Of a stretch of 64,000 nucleotides of DNA, positions 1 to 9,105 are shown in pieces. The notes below the pieces were generated by a model that made no database searches, was not told the DNA's origin, and saw only the letters and a program-made list of their open reading frames with translations. Source of the stretch: Paenibacillus oenotherae (GTDB lineage: Bacteria > Bacillota > Bacilli > Paenibacillales > Paenibacillaceae). Each line of letters starts with the position of its first letter. The first letter of the stretch is position 1. The translations under genes and the position numbers were made by a program. The DNA lies in assembly GCF_019443105.1 (NCBI RefSeq), contig NZ_JAHZIJ010000010.1, positions 62,001-126,000 on the forward strand. The letters are read 5' to 3'.

Positions 1-937
1 GTTGCTTTTCAAGGTTCTTTTGCAATTCCAAGAAACGGAACCACATTAAGTAGTTGTCCATGTACTTTGTAGCAACTCCATTGAACCGCTCCATCCACTT
101 TTTTAAACGTCGGTGATATGCGTTAACGTGCTGGATGTGGTAAACGCCTTTCTTTACATATTCACCCTTGTTGGAGTTGATAATTTCGTGAGAGATGCCT
201 TTTTTCTTAGCAAATGACTTGTAGTTTGTAGCAGAATCGGTACATAGCACGATTTCTTTATCAAGGCATTCGCCTAATGTTTGGTCAATTTCGTTTGCGG
301 TGATACGCCCACGCCCTGCCACTTTTGTGATAATGCTTCCATTACGGTCATATGCAACCACAACGCTAATTTGTTCATTGCTAATGCCACGTTTTTTGGC
401 AACGCCACCACGTTTCCTTGGCTTACGATGAACAATATACTTCTTCCCTTTATCACTCTCTAAGAAGTAGGTTTCATCACTTTCAATGATTCCACGCAGA
501 GTTGTAAAGCCGAGTGAACGTAAAGCGCACAAAACTTTATGTCTCCAGTAGAAAGCTGTAGATACGTGAATATTCAACTCTTCTGCGATTTTGGGCAGAC
601 TGACACCTTCAACCATTAACTGAAAGTATTTAAGCCATTTGTGGGGGTGGTGTGTTCCCGAAAGCGGGCTTGCTGTCATGTCGTTAAATGATTTTCCGCA
701 ATCTTTGCATAAGTAACGCTGACGAGAACGATACTTACCGTTGCGTTTAATAGCGATGCTGCCACAGTGAACACAAGCCAAGCCTCTGCTGAAACGAACT
801 TCTCTTATGTCGCCAACCATGTTGGCAATATCCTCTTTTGGTTCAGGAAAGAGAGTATCTTGTATGGCTTGGAATAATTGAAGTTGTTCAGCTTTCGGCA
901 AATCACTAAAATCACCATAAACAGAACGCCAGTCCAT
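1..937 (-). CDS. IS1595-family (ISXO2-like) transposase, 3' end beyond window
   Basis: The minus strand is open from an ATG at 937 (GAGGGA ribosome site just upstream) to the window edge, over 310 codons without a stop. The translation begins MDWRSVYGDFSDLPKAEQ, has a zinc-ribbon near residues 55-83 (CVHCG ... CKDCGKSF), then a helix-turn-helix-like stretch (LPKIAEELNIHVSTAFYWRHK) and a DDE-type core containing ESDETYF and LCTDSATNY. This order is typical of IS1595/ISXO2 transposases, which cut and paste the element through a DDE active site. The last catalytic residue and the stop lie outside the window. It is the only transposase gene seen. Family assignment is from motif recognition, not from a search. 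Confidence 0.85.
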   Translation of the reverse strand, partial: MDWRSVYGDFSDLPKAEQLQLFQAIQDTLFPEPKEDIANMVGDIREVRFSRGLACVHCGSIAIKRNGKYRSRQRYLCKDCGKSFNDMTASPLSGTHHPHKWLKYFQLMVEGVSLPKIAEELNIHVSTAFYWRHKVLCALRSLGFTTLRGIIESDETYFLESDKGKKYIVHRKPRKRGGVAKKRGISNEQISVVVAYDRNGSIITKVAGRGRITANEIDQTLGECLDKEIVLCTDSATNYKSFAKKKGISHEIINSNKGEYVKKGVYHIQHVNAYHRRLKKWMERFNGVATKYMDNYLMWFRFLELQKNLEKQ

Positions 938-1020
938 AGTTCATCCCTCATTTGCAAACAAATGTTCTGGTTTTATTATATCACAAGCCTCATTTAGCAA
1001 CAATCTTTTAGAAAAGAGCC
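1..1020 (-). mobile_element. IS1595-like insertion sequence, one end only
   Basis: The element includes the transposase gene and about 80 bases of its upstream end. Read on the minus strand the outer end begins GGCTCTTTTCTAAAAGATTG at 1020, which I take as the terminal inverted repeat because the flanking gene's own sequence resumes at 1021. The other end and the 8-bp target duplication expected for this family are outside the window, so the candidate duplication (TATTTCAT at 1021-1028) cannot be confirmed. The element interrupts the start of the permease-like gene that follows. Confidence 0.75.
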
Positions 1021-3029
1021 TATTTCATAGAAGCAAGTGGATGTATTTGTTGTTTTTGGGTTCACTGCTATACCTCGGGTACAGAGCTAATCTGGCTTTT
1101 GGAATATATGCACCGGGTCAGATCGTTAACGGAACGGCCTATATCGTACAATCTGCTATTTTCTTGTTCATGGTATATGGAATATTATTAGCGAAGCAAG
1201 AAACAATGGATGAGTCTTACGAGGTCTTTCGGACCATTTACAAAGGCTGGAGAAATAAAGTATTTGCTAAAATGATACACATCACGATTATAGTTTTACT
1301 GTTTTCCGGATTACATGTACTTCTTTTATTTGTATTATTCGGATTTAATAATATCCCTGCCCCCTTTTACTATTCTTCATTTTTATATATTGTCCTGTAC
1401 TGGGTTCTTCCTTTTATGATTTCAGGCGCACTAGGTCTGTTCTTAGGAATTGTGGTCAAGTCGAAAATTGTATATCCTCTCATGATGATTATAGGGGTCT
1501 TCATTGGCCCTCTGAATCAAATGGTTTTTATAGCTTTAACAAAGATGCTGCCTGTTTGGCTGCAGAAATTAATGTTTCTAATTAACTTGGGACAATCTGA
1601 TCCCTTCAGAATTTATAATATCGTTTATGGAAGCCCCTTGGAAGGATTTCGCTGGAACACCAAGTTCTATTTTTTGGCCATGATATTAATTATTCTGGTT
1701 ACGACTGTTTTCGCTATTGAAAAGCGGAAGCACTTTAAACTAGCCCTCATTCCGGCAAGTGCCTTGGTCCTTTTATTGGGAGCACTGAGTTGGAATGAGA
1801 TGTCCCCGCATCTAGATGAACTCACTTCAAAGCAAGCCATATCATCAGACACCAAATACTACAGAGATACAAAGGTAGCTAAATATAATGCCGCTAACAC
1901 CGATTTTATTGTGAAAAGCTATGATATGGATATAACGGTGGACAATGGTTTAAAAAATAAGGTTAAAATGAACCTCGAACTAGGAAGTACAACAAATCAA
2001 CTGATCTTTAGCTTGTATCACAATTTCAGAGTACAAAGCATTCGTTTTCATAATGAAGAAATTCCCTTTGAACAAGAGGCAGATTATCTGACTGTTAATT
2101 TCCCTGGAAAATTAGACCCCTCTATAGACTATGAGCTAGCCATTGACTATGAAGGTTATGGACCCCAAAGGTTTTTCTCTAATGACCAGGCAATAATGAT
2201 GCCAGGTTTCTTTTCCTGGTACCCGGTGCCGGGAAACCAACCGACAGCTGAATTTGTTAATAAGACCGTTTTTTACACGTTCAATTCACAGCAGCCCGTT
2301 CAATATACAATGAAATATACAGGACCTACACCTCTATTCACGAATTTGGACGAAACTTCTAACCATATATGGAGCGGTCGGTCAACTTCAGGAATAACGT
2401 TAGTTTCGGGTGATATGGAAGAAATTCAAGTCAATAATAAGGTTGATTTGGTTAGACCCTATACATTGTATACGATGCCCAAGGATTTGGATAAGGACGT
2501 ATCTTCTTTTATTGATTTATATGGAGATATTGCACAAGTACTAGGACAACCTCGGAAGGATATTAATAAAATATTTTTACTTGAAACAAGGTTGGGTCAA
2601 TCCCCGGTATGGGTTGAAGATGGATATGCCATTTTGGATGTGGCAGTAGGAAATAATAACGTTTTCACTTTAAGCGACTACCTCATACAAAATATTGTAG
2701 AGGCAGCAGTTCAAAACTATTCATGGGAACGGCAAGATAAAACAATGAGGGAACTGTATACCAGTAGCTTCTCCTATTGGTATGGACCAAAAAAATATAA
2801 CATGGATAAAAAGGACAGTTTTTTAATCTATCAATACTCCTCTATCATAGACAGCTATTTCCCGCAAAATAAGAGCACATTTAATAAATTAGTTGAATTT
2901 CTCGATGCAAATCATAGCAATGATGAAAAAATACATTCGTTCTTCATGAGCTGGTTAGATTCGCTAAGGAATAAAGAATATTTCGGTTGGGACACATTGG
3001 ATACTATAATCAGCAACAACAAGGAGTGA
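1021..3029 (+). pseudogene. ABC-2 type permease fused to M1-peptidase-like domain, 5' end lost to IS insertion
   Basis: The reading frame continues unbroken into the IS end, so the native start has been removed; the first internal ATG (1041) lacks a good ribosome site. What remains is about 666 residues: six or more membrane helices in the first 240 residues (ABC-2 permease-like) followed by an extracellular-type region resembling the N-terminal beta domain and a reduced helical part of M1 aminopeptidases (for example FFSWYPVPGN). No HExxH zinc motif is present, so peptidase activity is unlikely. The ATPase gene follows 7 bases later and a second permease overlaps that, which points to an exporter of unknown substrate. 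Only about 20-30 residues appear missing, so a shortened product from 1041 could still be made. The region is visibly AT-richer than the genes after 4700. Confidence 0.65.
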
Positions 3030-3036
3030 ATCAAAC

Positions 3037-3915
3037 ATGCATCGTCTTCAGATCGATAATATCTCCAAAAAATATGGCGCTTTTAAAGCATTGGATAATG
3101 TTTCTTTAACATTATCCAATGGTATTTTTGGATTGCTAGGACCCAATGGAGCCGGGAAATCGACATTGATGAGGATTCTAACAACGCTGCAGCCTTTCGA
3201 TACTGGTTCTATTAAATACGGGGAGATATCCTGGAAAGAAATGCACAAGGTTCAAAAAATTATCGGTTACTTGCCACAGCATTTCTCGTTATATAAACAT
3301 TTATCCGTATTCGAATGCTTAAAGCATATTTCGATATTAAAAGGGGTTAGAAAAGCAGAACTGCAGGAGCAAGTATACAACGCTCTTGAACAAGTCAATT
3401 TGCTGCAAATCAAAGACCAAAAAATCGGGAAGTTATCCGGCGGGATGTTACGGCGCGTAGGCATCGCTCAAGCTATAATAGGCAACCCGCAAATAATCGT
3501 AGTAGATGAGCCAACAGCAGGGCTGGACCCGGAAGAGAGAATCAGATTCAGAAATATTCTTCATACAATTGGCCGGAACAACATTATTATCATTTCATCA
3601 CACATTGTCGAGGATATAGAGACACTTTGCAATGAGGTTGCAATCCTGCACAAGGGTAAAATATTGGGGAAAGGCACCATAAACTCGCTAAAAATGAATG
3701 CCGAAAATGTTATTTGGTCAACGAAAGTCGAGAAGAACGAGTTATTTGCACTCCAAAACGAAGTGAAAATAATTTCGCAGCAATCCAAAGGCGACTACTA
3801 TGAAGTACGATATTTAGGCAACACGCAACGAAATCCTCATGATCAATTGCAGGAACCTACTCTCGAGGATGCTTATTTTTACTTTATGCAAAAGGTTGAC
3901 AATTCCCAATGCTGA
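3037..3915 (+). CDS. ABC transporter ATP-binding protein
   Basis: This 292-residue ATPase powers the neighbouring permeases. Walker A is GPNGAGKST near residue 35, the signature is LSGGMLRRVGIAQAI, Walker B is IIVVDEPTAGLDPEE, and the switch histidine sits in IIISSHIVEDIE. The C-terminal 80 residues are the accessory region common in ABC-2 exporters of the CcmA/NatA type. The ATG has AAGGAG nine bases upstream, inside the end of the previous gene, and its end overlaps the next gene by 7 bases, so the three genes form one operon. The exported substrate cannot be told from sequence. Because the upstream gene is damaged by the IS, expression may now depend on read-through or an outward promoter from the element. 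Confidence 0.9.
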   Translation: MHRLQIDNISKKYGAFKALDNVSLTLSNGIFGLLGPNGAGKSTLMRILTTLQPFDTGSIKYGEISWKEMHKVQKIIGYLPQHFSLYKHLSVFECLKHISILKGVRKAELQEQVYNALEQVNLLQIKDQKIGKLSGGMLRRVGIAQAIIGNPQIIVVDEPTAGLDPEERIRFRNILHTIGRNNIIIISSHIVEDIETLCNEVAILHKGKILGKGTINSLKMNAENVIWSTKVEKNELFALQNEVKIISQQSKGDYYEVRYLGNTQRNPHDQLQEPTLEDAYFYFMQKVDNSQC

Positions 3916-4550
3916 GAAAAATAAATCCGTACTTTCAGTTGAAGAGCATGGGGATCAGTGCATTTTTGCCTTTAGTCACCTCATCTTTTTTAGTGCTTAT
4001 CGTATTTATTAACAGCGGAAGTTTAGTGGATTCCATGCCCGCGATCGAATTTATTTTCCCAATAATGGGGTGTTGGTGGAGTATATTCGTTTTACATGAT
4101 CTGTTAGCTGAGAAAGGCGGGGAAGTGCTGTTCGCCCTGCCTGTCAGAAGGTGGTGCTACGGATCGCTTAATGTGATGACTTTTTATATCATGTACATGC
4201 TTCTGATGGTTATCATGCTGCTTGTGATGAGCAACTGGTTCAGTCAATCTGAGCTTGTGTCTATGGGACTGCAGTTAGGGGCGCAATCTTTCTTTTATGC
4301 CGGGTTAGGATTTTTAGCGATGGTGTTAACGAGAAATACCGGTTGGTCATTAATCATTGTTACTTCATATTTGTCAATCGAATTATTAACCTTTAGAAAT
4401 TCGATTAGCATGTTCGATATTTATCTTCACAATGTAGAAGCAATACCGGTTCCCGAGCTATCGAATTTTTTAATTAAAGTTGTGATTCTAGGTGCAATTT
4501 TATTTATAAATGCGCAATATTTTCTATCAACAACAAGACGATACAAATAG
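3909..4550 (+). CDS. Multi-pass membrane protein, probable ABC-2 permease subunit
   Basis: The 213-residue product has about six hydrophobic segments (residues roughly 15-35, 45-63, 80-107, 120-140, 145-163, 188-207) and no large soluble domain. It starts inside the last codons of the ATPase gene (7-base overlap), indicating coupled translation. It is most simply the second membrane subunit of the exporter. I do not recognise a named family. An imperfect 23-bp hairpin lies downstream at 4632-4680. Confidence 0.7.
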   Translation: MLRKINPYFQLKSMGISAFLPLVTSSFLVLIVFINSGSLVDSMPAIEFIFPIMGCWWSIFVLHDLLAEKGGEVLFALPVRRWCYGSLNVMTFYIMYMLLMVIMLLVMSNWFSQSELVSMGLQLGAQSFFYAGLGFLAMVLTRNTGWSLIIVTSYLSIELLTFRNSISMFDIYLHNVEAIPVPELSNFLIKVVILGAILFINAQYFLSTTRRYK

Positions 4551-4631
4551 AGCTCGGCTGGCGCTTTTTACGTTAGAAGTCCAAGCTCGCAAAATGCTGC
4601 AGCATCAGTTTAACTGGCCTGGGGTATACGT

Positions 4632-4680
4632 AATAGGGGTAGTACCGGTGAACTGGAAGTTCGCTGGCACTACCCCTATT
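4632..4680. terminator. Long hairpin between convergent genes
   Basis: AATAGGGGTAGT (4632-4643) is perfectly mirrored by ACTACCCCTATT (4669-4680), and the pairing extends inward to about 23 bp with three mismatches or wobbles around a GGA loop. No T-run follows on either strand, so it may act as a bidirectional stop between the ABC cassette and the DUF4097 gene, or be an intergenic repeat. Confidence 0.5.
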
Positions 4681-4731
4681 TGCCGTTCAGAAGGCCTTAC
4701 GGACTCGCTTGGCAGTAATCCTTAACAGGTC

Positions 4732-5682
4732 TTAACGCTGCTCGATCGTTAAATTGCCGGAGCCCGTGCTGACTTGAATCTCAATATCCCCTGCGCCAAA
4801 CGTAACCTGCTGGTCGCCTTCATCGTCAGAAGACTCCTCTTGCTCATTCCACTTATTATACAACTCCCCGGAGCCCGGATTGAATTCAAACCGTGCCGAT
4901 GCAGGCTCCTTATCGGTAGCAATAGTAACATCGCCGCTGCCCGTATCCAGATTCATCGCATGTTTAATTTCATCCAGCTCCACCGAAATGTTGCCGCTGC
5001 TGACGTTTGCTTTCAACTCTGTGCCGCTGTCAACCAGCTCAACATTGCCGCTGCCGCCATCAACGGAAACTTTGTCCGCCTTCACTTTGTCCAGCGTTGT
5101 GTTGCCTGAGCTCATGATCACTTCCACATTCTTTGCGGTCAGCTCGTTAAGGCTCACATTGCCGCTGCCCAGCTCCGTTGAGAACTCATCGGCCTCTATT
5201 CCCTCCACGGTGAAATCGCCGGAGCCGCCCGTCGCCTTGAACGAATTAGCCGCAATATCTCTCACATCCAAATTGCCGCTGCCCATATCCAGTACAATCT
5301 GCTCCCACTTCCGGGCCGGGATTTCCACCCTAAGATCAAGATCCATAATATTCACACCTATGGAGAAGCCTTCATTCGTATCGGCTTCAACTTTAACTGT
5401 GTCACCGTCACGTTCCAGCTTCAGTATAATTTTATCCTTGTACTTCTTGCTGGCCTCTCCGGATATTCTCGCTTTGATCTCCTCCGAGGAGCCTGGCACA
5501 ATCTCCAGATCCATCGAGCCCACATCGAATTGGATACGCTTGACGCCGGCTCCATCCACCGATTCTTCCTTGTTGTATTCTACGGCTCCCATGGAGAACA
5601 GCCCATCGAAGCTGAAGGATGACGAAATGCCGATTAGTCCGACGACGATTAATATTAATGCAACGACAATCCAATTTCTCAT
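4732..5682 (-). CDS. DUF4097 family beta-strand repeat protein
   Basis: This 316-residue protein has an N-terminal membrane segment (residues 4-22) and then a right-handed repeat of short beta strands with the recurring pattern GSGN/GSGD/SSGN every 18-22 residues, which is the mark of the DUF4097 (YvlB/LiaG-like) family. Such proteins sit at the outer face of the membrane and are often found in envelope-stress operons; their biochemical role is not known. It is the last gene of the padR operon: its start overlaps the end of the HAAS gene by 4 bases. The ATG is preceded by GGGGGA. Confidence 0.85.
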   Translation of the reverse strand: MRNWIVVALILIVVGLIGISSSFSFDGLFSMGAVEYNKEESVDGAGVKRIQFDVGSMDLEIVPGSSEEIKARISGEASKKYKDKIILKLERDGDTVKVEADTNEGFSIGVNIMDLDLRVEIPARKWEQIVLDMGSGNLDVRDIAANSFKATGGSGDFTVEGIEADEFSTELGSGNVSLNELTAKNVEVIMSSGNTTLDKVKADKVSVDGGSGNVELVDSGTELKANVSSGNISVELDEIKHAMNLDTGSGDVTIATDKEPASARFEFNPGSGELYNKWNEQEESSDDEGDQQVTFGAGDIEIQVSTGSGNLTIEQR

Positions 5683-6239
5683 TTTTTGTTCCCCCTTGTA
5701 ATCATTCTGGAATTAAACCGCAAATAGTTCAGTGTCATGCGGGCCACAGCGCGGGCAAGCCGATGTGTTCCGACGCCAGTCAAAATTCCGAGCCCCATCA
5801 GTACCGCAGCCAGAGACGAGCCTTGCAAATAAGTCAGCTCCGTTCCCCATACCGATTCATAGATCGCGGCAAGCGATGAGAGACATAATGCCCCGGCAAC
5901 CGCGTAGAAGGAAATAAGGACAGCCAAGAGCGCAATGTAAGGCCCCAGCACGAATATTAAATTGAAGAAGCCAAGGCTGACCGCTGCAAGCACAGCCCGC
6001 GATACATGAGTAATGCTGCCGTTCTTGTCCGCGGCCTGCTCAACCCGGTACCCCAGCAGCAGCTCCTTAGCGATCTGTCTCGGGTCGCCAAGCTCGACTG
6101 CTGCCGCTTCCTCCGACTGTCCGTTCTCCACGGCGATGCGGAAATGCTCCTCATAATCATACATCCAGTCACGTCTTATCGGCTCCGGCACAGGCGCCAG
6201 CAGCTCCCAAAGCTCCTGCAGAAATTGTTGTCTAATCAT
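5679..6239 (-). CDS. HAAS/DUF1700-type membrane protein
   Basis: The start is set at 6239 because the ATG overlaps the padR stop as ATGA, and the product then begins MIRQQFLQELWELL, typical for this family; the longer in-frame form would lie inside padR. Of 186 residues, the first 75 form a helical soluble domain (HAAS-like, with DYEEHF and GDPRQIAKELL) and the rest contains about three membrane helices. HAAS-domain proteins usually pair with PadR regulators and DUF4097 proteins, exactly as here, and are thought to help relay membrane signals. The mechanism is not established. Confidence 0.8.
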   Translation of the reverse strand: MIRQQFLQELWELLAPVPEPIRRDWMYDYEEHFRIAVENGQSEEAAAVELGDPRQIAKELLLGYRVEQAADKNGSITHVSRAVLAAVSLGFFNLIFVLGPYIALLAVLISFYAVAGALCLSSLAAIYESVWGTELTYLQGSSLAAVLMGLGILTGVGTHRLARAVARMTLNYLRFNSRMITRGNKK

Positions 6240-6556
6240 CGTTCGACACCTTCCTTGATTATTTGGTCCACTGCTTGCGAGAATGACCGCCATTCAACCG
6301 TCAGCTCCATTAAATGCGTATGGCCAAGTGGTGTAAGCTTGTAATATTTGCGAGGCGGACCCTCCGGCGATTCCCTCAAATAAGTCGAGAAATATCCCTC
6401 CAGCGTCAATCGATTCAACAGCGGATATACACTCCCGACAGCTACCTCGAATTTATGAGAGATGGATACGGCCAATTCATAGCCATACCTATCCTCCCAA
6501 GCTGTTAAGGCCAGCACGCACAATTCCAGTACGCCTTTCTTAAATTGCACATTCAT
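6236..6556 (-). CDS. PadR family transcriptional regulator
   Basis: The 106-residue product, started at 6556 (GGGAG nine bases upstream), begins MNVQFKKGVLELCVLALT and carries the PadR winged helix with YGYELAVSI, VAVGSVYPLLNRLTLEGY and the wing sequence GPPRKYYKLTPLG. PadR proteins of this short class repress their own operons and respond to envelope-active compounds or unknown ligands. It is the first gene of a three-gene operon with ATGA overlaps throughout. A perfect dyad overlaps the predicted -10 box upstream, which suggests autoregulation. An upstream in-frame ATG at 6658 was rejected because it lies in the promoter. Confidence 0.88.
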   Translation of the reverse strand: MNVQFKKGVLELCVLALTAWEDRYGYELAVSISHKFEVAVGSVYPLLNRLTLEGYFSTYLRESPEGPPRKYYKLTPLGHTHLMELTVEWRSFSQAVDQIIKEGVER

Positions 6557-6635
6557 CCACAGCCGCTCCCTATTACATATCATTTGGTATTCATTATTAT
6601 AGAATAGTGGGGCAAAAAAATAATCCCTTGCAGCT

Positions 6636-6666
6636 ATAGTATATGACTTACTATTCATTAATGCAA
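6636..6666 (-). promoter_or_regulatory. padR operon promoter with overlapping operator-like dyad
   Basis: On the minus strand TTGCAT (6666-6661) and TATACT (6643-6638) are separated by 17 bases, a good sigma-A spacing. The perfect dyad ATAGTA-N7-TACTAT spans 6636-6654, across the -10 box. A PadR dimer bound here would block transcription. The assignment to PadR is inference from position. Confidence 0.6.
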
Positions 6667-6882
6667 TATAGGTTGGAAAACTTTATTAAATCTTTACTCT
6701 ACAGGGCTACAGGACTGCACGCCAGCCTGTAACCATATGCCTCTCTGCATTTGCTTATCCGCAAGTATCACTTTCCTATTGCGTACAGCTTGGATGTTAG
6801 ACGCCTGTCATTCGACGCAGGCGCGTCCCACTTTTCACTCATAAGCTGTATGAACATTTGTTTGACAAGGAGGAAGCATCCC

Positions 6883-8175
6883 ATGGAAGAACAACTGGTT
6901 ATTACGCTATTCGGCAGTGGCGGCGGTGTCGCAAAAGCGGTATTATCCATCCTGAACCACTCCGCAGCCGATTCCGGCAGTCCGCTGCATCATCAGCTTG
7001 CAGGCAGCCGAATCCATTGCATTGACCAGCATCAACGCCCCTTCTCTTACTACAGCAGCAGCTTTCCGAATCTGGCAGGCAATATGAAACTCCACCAATT
7101 CGACTTGAATGACAGCAGGCGGCTGTCCCGGCATCTGCAAGGGACCGGCACGAAGCTGGTCATTGATTTGTCATGGGCGGATACGGTGAACGTCATGTCC
7201 TGCTGCGATAAGCTTGGCATTGCCTATATCAACACGGCGCTGGAGAACCAGGAGGTAGATGATACGCCGGAGCTTGAAGGGTTTACGCTGATCGAACGCT
7301 CGATCCGGTTTGAAGAGGCCCGGGATAACTTCACCCGTATGAAGGCGATTGTCGGATCCGGGATGAACCCCGGTGTCGTCCAGTGGATGGCGCATAAGCT
7401 CATGCGTCTCCATCCCGAGGAGCGCCCGCTGGGCTGCTACATTGTCGAGCACGACAACACCTTCTACGCCGATCCTTCGCTTGCCGCACCGGAGACGATC
7501 TACTGTACCTGGTCACCGGATTGTTTTCTCGACGAGGCCGTTCTCAACTACCCTCTGATCGCTTCGAACAAAACCCCGCTCTTCCTCTACAATACGCCTT
7601 ACGAGCTGCTGTTCGACGTTACGCTTGGCCCGATACAGTTTCAAGGCTGCTTGATGCCGCATGAGGAGAGCATAACGCTCGCCCGGCTGTACGGAGTAGA
7701 GAGTGGATTTATATATAAGGTGAACGATGTGACCACCTCCATTCTAAGGGACCATCTGGACAACCCTGATGTGCTGTGGAATTGGAAGCACAAGCTGCTG
7801 GATCCTGCCGATGGAGCGCTGTCCGGAGCCGACCTGGTCGGCGTACTGCTTGTCTACAAGGACAAGGAGCGATATATGTACAACGTTACCAGCAGTGAAG
7901 CAATCTACCCGCTGTTCGGGACGAACGCAACCTATTGGCAGGTCGCCTGCGGCGTATATGGCGCATTAGGCACCCTCCTGCTGGATTCCATCGCTCCGGG
8001 TGTCTATTGGGTAGACGAACTGCTGGAGGAATACGGGCAGGATTGCCACTATGGCGATTATCTGTCCTACTATATGTCTGAGTTTGTAACGGGCAGCAAT
8101 GATCAATCGCAAGGACTGCTGCTGGCACGCATGCATGAGTGGACAGAAGGAGAGGATGACAGCTATGGCGGATGA
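6883..8175 (+). CDS. Homospermidine synthase-like / saccharopine dehydrogenase-fold protein
   Basis: The start at 6883 has AAGGAGGAA eight bases upstream; the longer frame to 6751 lacks one. The 430-residue product has an N-terminal dinucleotide-binding fold (ITLFGSGGGVAKAVL), the sequence GSGMNPGVVQWMAHKL near residue 160, and a C-terminal half resembling bacterial homospermidine synthase. That enzyme uses NAD to join putrescine units into homospermidine. The gene overlaps the aminopropyltransferase-like gene that follows, so a role in making a polyamine or related amine is likely. The family also contains carboxy(nor)spermidine dehydrogenase and saccharopine reductase, and I cannot separate these by eye. 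Confidence 0.65.
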   Translation: MEEQLVITLFGSGGGVAKAVLSILNHSAADSGSPLHHQLAGSRIHCIDQHQRPFSYYSSSFPNLAGNMKLHQFDLNDSRRLSRHLQGTGTKLVIDLSWADTVNVMSCCDKLGIAYINTALENQEVDDTPELEGFTLIERSIRFEEARDNFTRMKAIVGSGMNPGVVQWMAHKLMRLHPEERPLGCYIVEHDNTFYADPSLAAPETIYCTWSPDCFLDEAVLNYPLIASNKTPLFLYNTPYELLFDVTLGPIQFQGCLMPHEESITLARLYGVESGFIYKVNDVTTSILRDHLDNPDVLWNWKHKLLDPADGALSGADLVGVLLVYKDKERYMYNVTSSEAIYPLFGTNATYWQVACGVYGALGTLLLDSIAPGVYWVDELLEEYGQDCHYGDYLSYYMSEFVTGSNDQSQGLLLARMHEWTEGEDDSYGG

Positions 8176-9037
8176 TGACCTTCTTCTGGGTTATGAAAAG
8201 GATGAGAACGAGCTATGGCTGTGGGATGATCTGCCTGAGCTCCATATGGAGGTCGGTTACCGGATCAACCGGCTGCTTCACTTTGAACGTTCTGCCTACC
8301 AGGAGATTAGCGTTGCAGAGACATCCGCCTTTGGACGGATGCTTGTGCTGGATGGTGTACCGCAAATAACGGAGAAGGACGGTTATATATACAATGAAAT
8401 GATCTCGCATATCGGGCTGCTGACGCACCCCAATCCGCAATATGTGGCCATGATTGGCGGCGGGGATTGCGGGCCCGCGCGTGAAGCGGCAAGATATCCG
8501 GACATTAAGCGCATCGATGTCGTAGAGATTGATCCCCGCGTAACGGATGTATGCCAGCGGTTGTTCAATCGAAGCCGTGCCGCCGCGCTTGATCCGCGCA
8601 TCACAATCTTCCACGAGGATGGCGCACGCTGGATTCAGAAGCAGCGCGAACGGATTGATGTCCTGCTGATCGATCGTTCAGATCCCTTCGGACCAGCTGC
8701 TGTGCTGTATTCCAGAGCCTTCTATCAGCATGTTTACAGCAGCTTGAGCTATGATGGCATCGCCGTCTTTCAGTCCGGCTCTCCCTTCTTCGATATGAAG
8801 GGACTGAAGACGACCTATCATCGACTCCAGTCCCTATTCCCCATCGTTAGAACCTATGTAACTTCTATTCCATCCTTCCCTGGAGGCATCTGGAGCTTCA
8901 CTGTAGCCTCGAAGCGCCATGATCCGCTTGCAGCAAATACAGACAAACTGCCAGCTGGTACACGTTATATGAACAAAGCTATTGCGCGTTCCGCGTTTGC
9001 ACTCCCTGAGTATATTCAGGATGCGTTGCGCACATGA
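8165..9037 (+). CDS. Spermidine synthase-like aminopropyltransferase
   Basis: The ATG at 8165 is chosen because it stands nine bases after GAGG; it overlaps the previous gene by 11 bases. The 290-residue product follows the SpeE plan: LDGVPQITEKDGYIYNEM, then the nucleotide-binding GGGDCGPAREAARYP and VVEIDP, and the catalytic strand LLIDRSDPFGPA with both aspartates. Known SpeE enzymes move an aminopropyl group from decarboxylated SAM to putrescine. Two places differ from the usual form: the substrate-binding histidine of YHEM is asparagine, and GGGDGG is GGGDCG. No speD (SAM decarboxylase) is nearby. The true substrate may therefore differ from putrescine. Confidence 0.75.
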   Translation: MADDDLLLGYEKDENELWLWDDLPELHMEVGYRINRLLHFERSAYQEISVAETSAFGRMLVLDGVPQITEKDGYIYNEMISHIGLLTHPNPQYVAMIGGGDCGPAREAARYPDIKRIDVVEIDPRVTDVCQRLFNRSRAAALDPRITIFHEDGARWIQKQRERIDVLLIDRSDPFGPAAVLYSRAFYQHVYSSLSYDGIAVFQSGSPFFDMKGLKTTYHRLQSLFPIVRTYVTSIPSFPGGIWSFTVASKRHDPLAANTDKLPAGTRYMNKAIARSAFALPEYIQDALRT

Positions 9038-9090
9038 AGAAGGAGCGGCTGCTCTTCTGTCTAGACGACAGAGGGGTAGCCGCTCCTTCT
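9038..9090. terminator. Terminator hairpin shared by convergent genes
   Basis: AGAAGGAGCGGCT (9038-9050) pairs perfectly with AGCCGCTCCTTCT (9078-9090), with further partial pairing inside. It begins at the speE-like stop codon and ends 15 bases before the yjfB-like stop, so it can serve both strands. Confidence 0.75.
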
Positions 9091-9105
9091 TGCTGTGACA
9101 GCGTA

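Noticed and set aside
1021-1028. Confirmed target-site duplication of the IS
   Set aside because: The second copy would lie beyond the left window edge.
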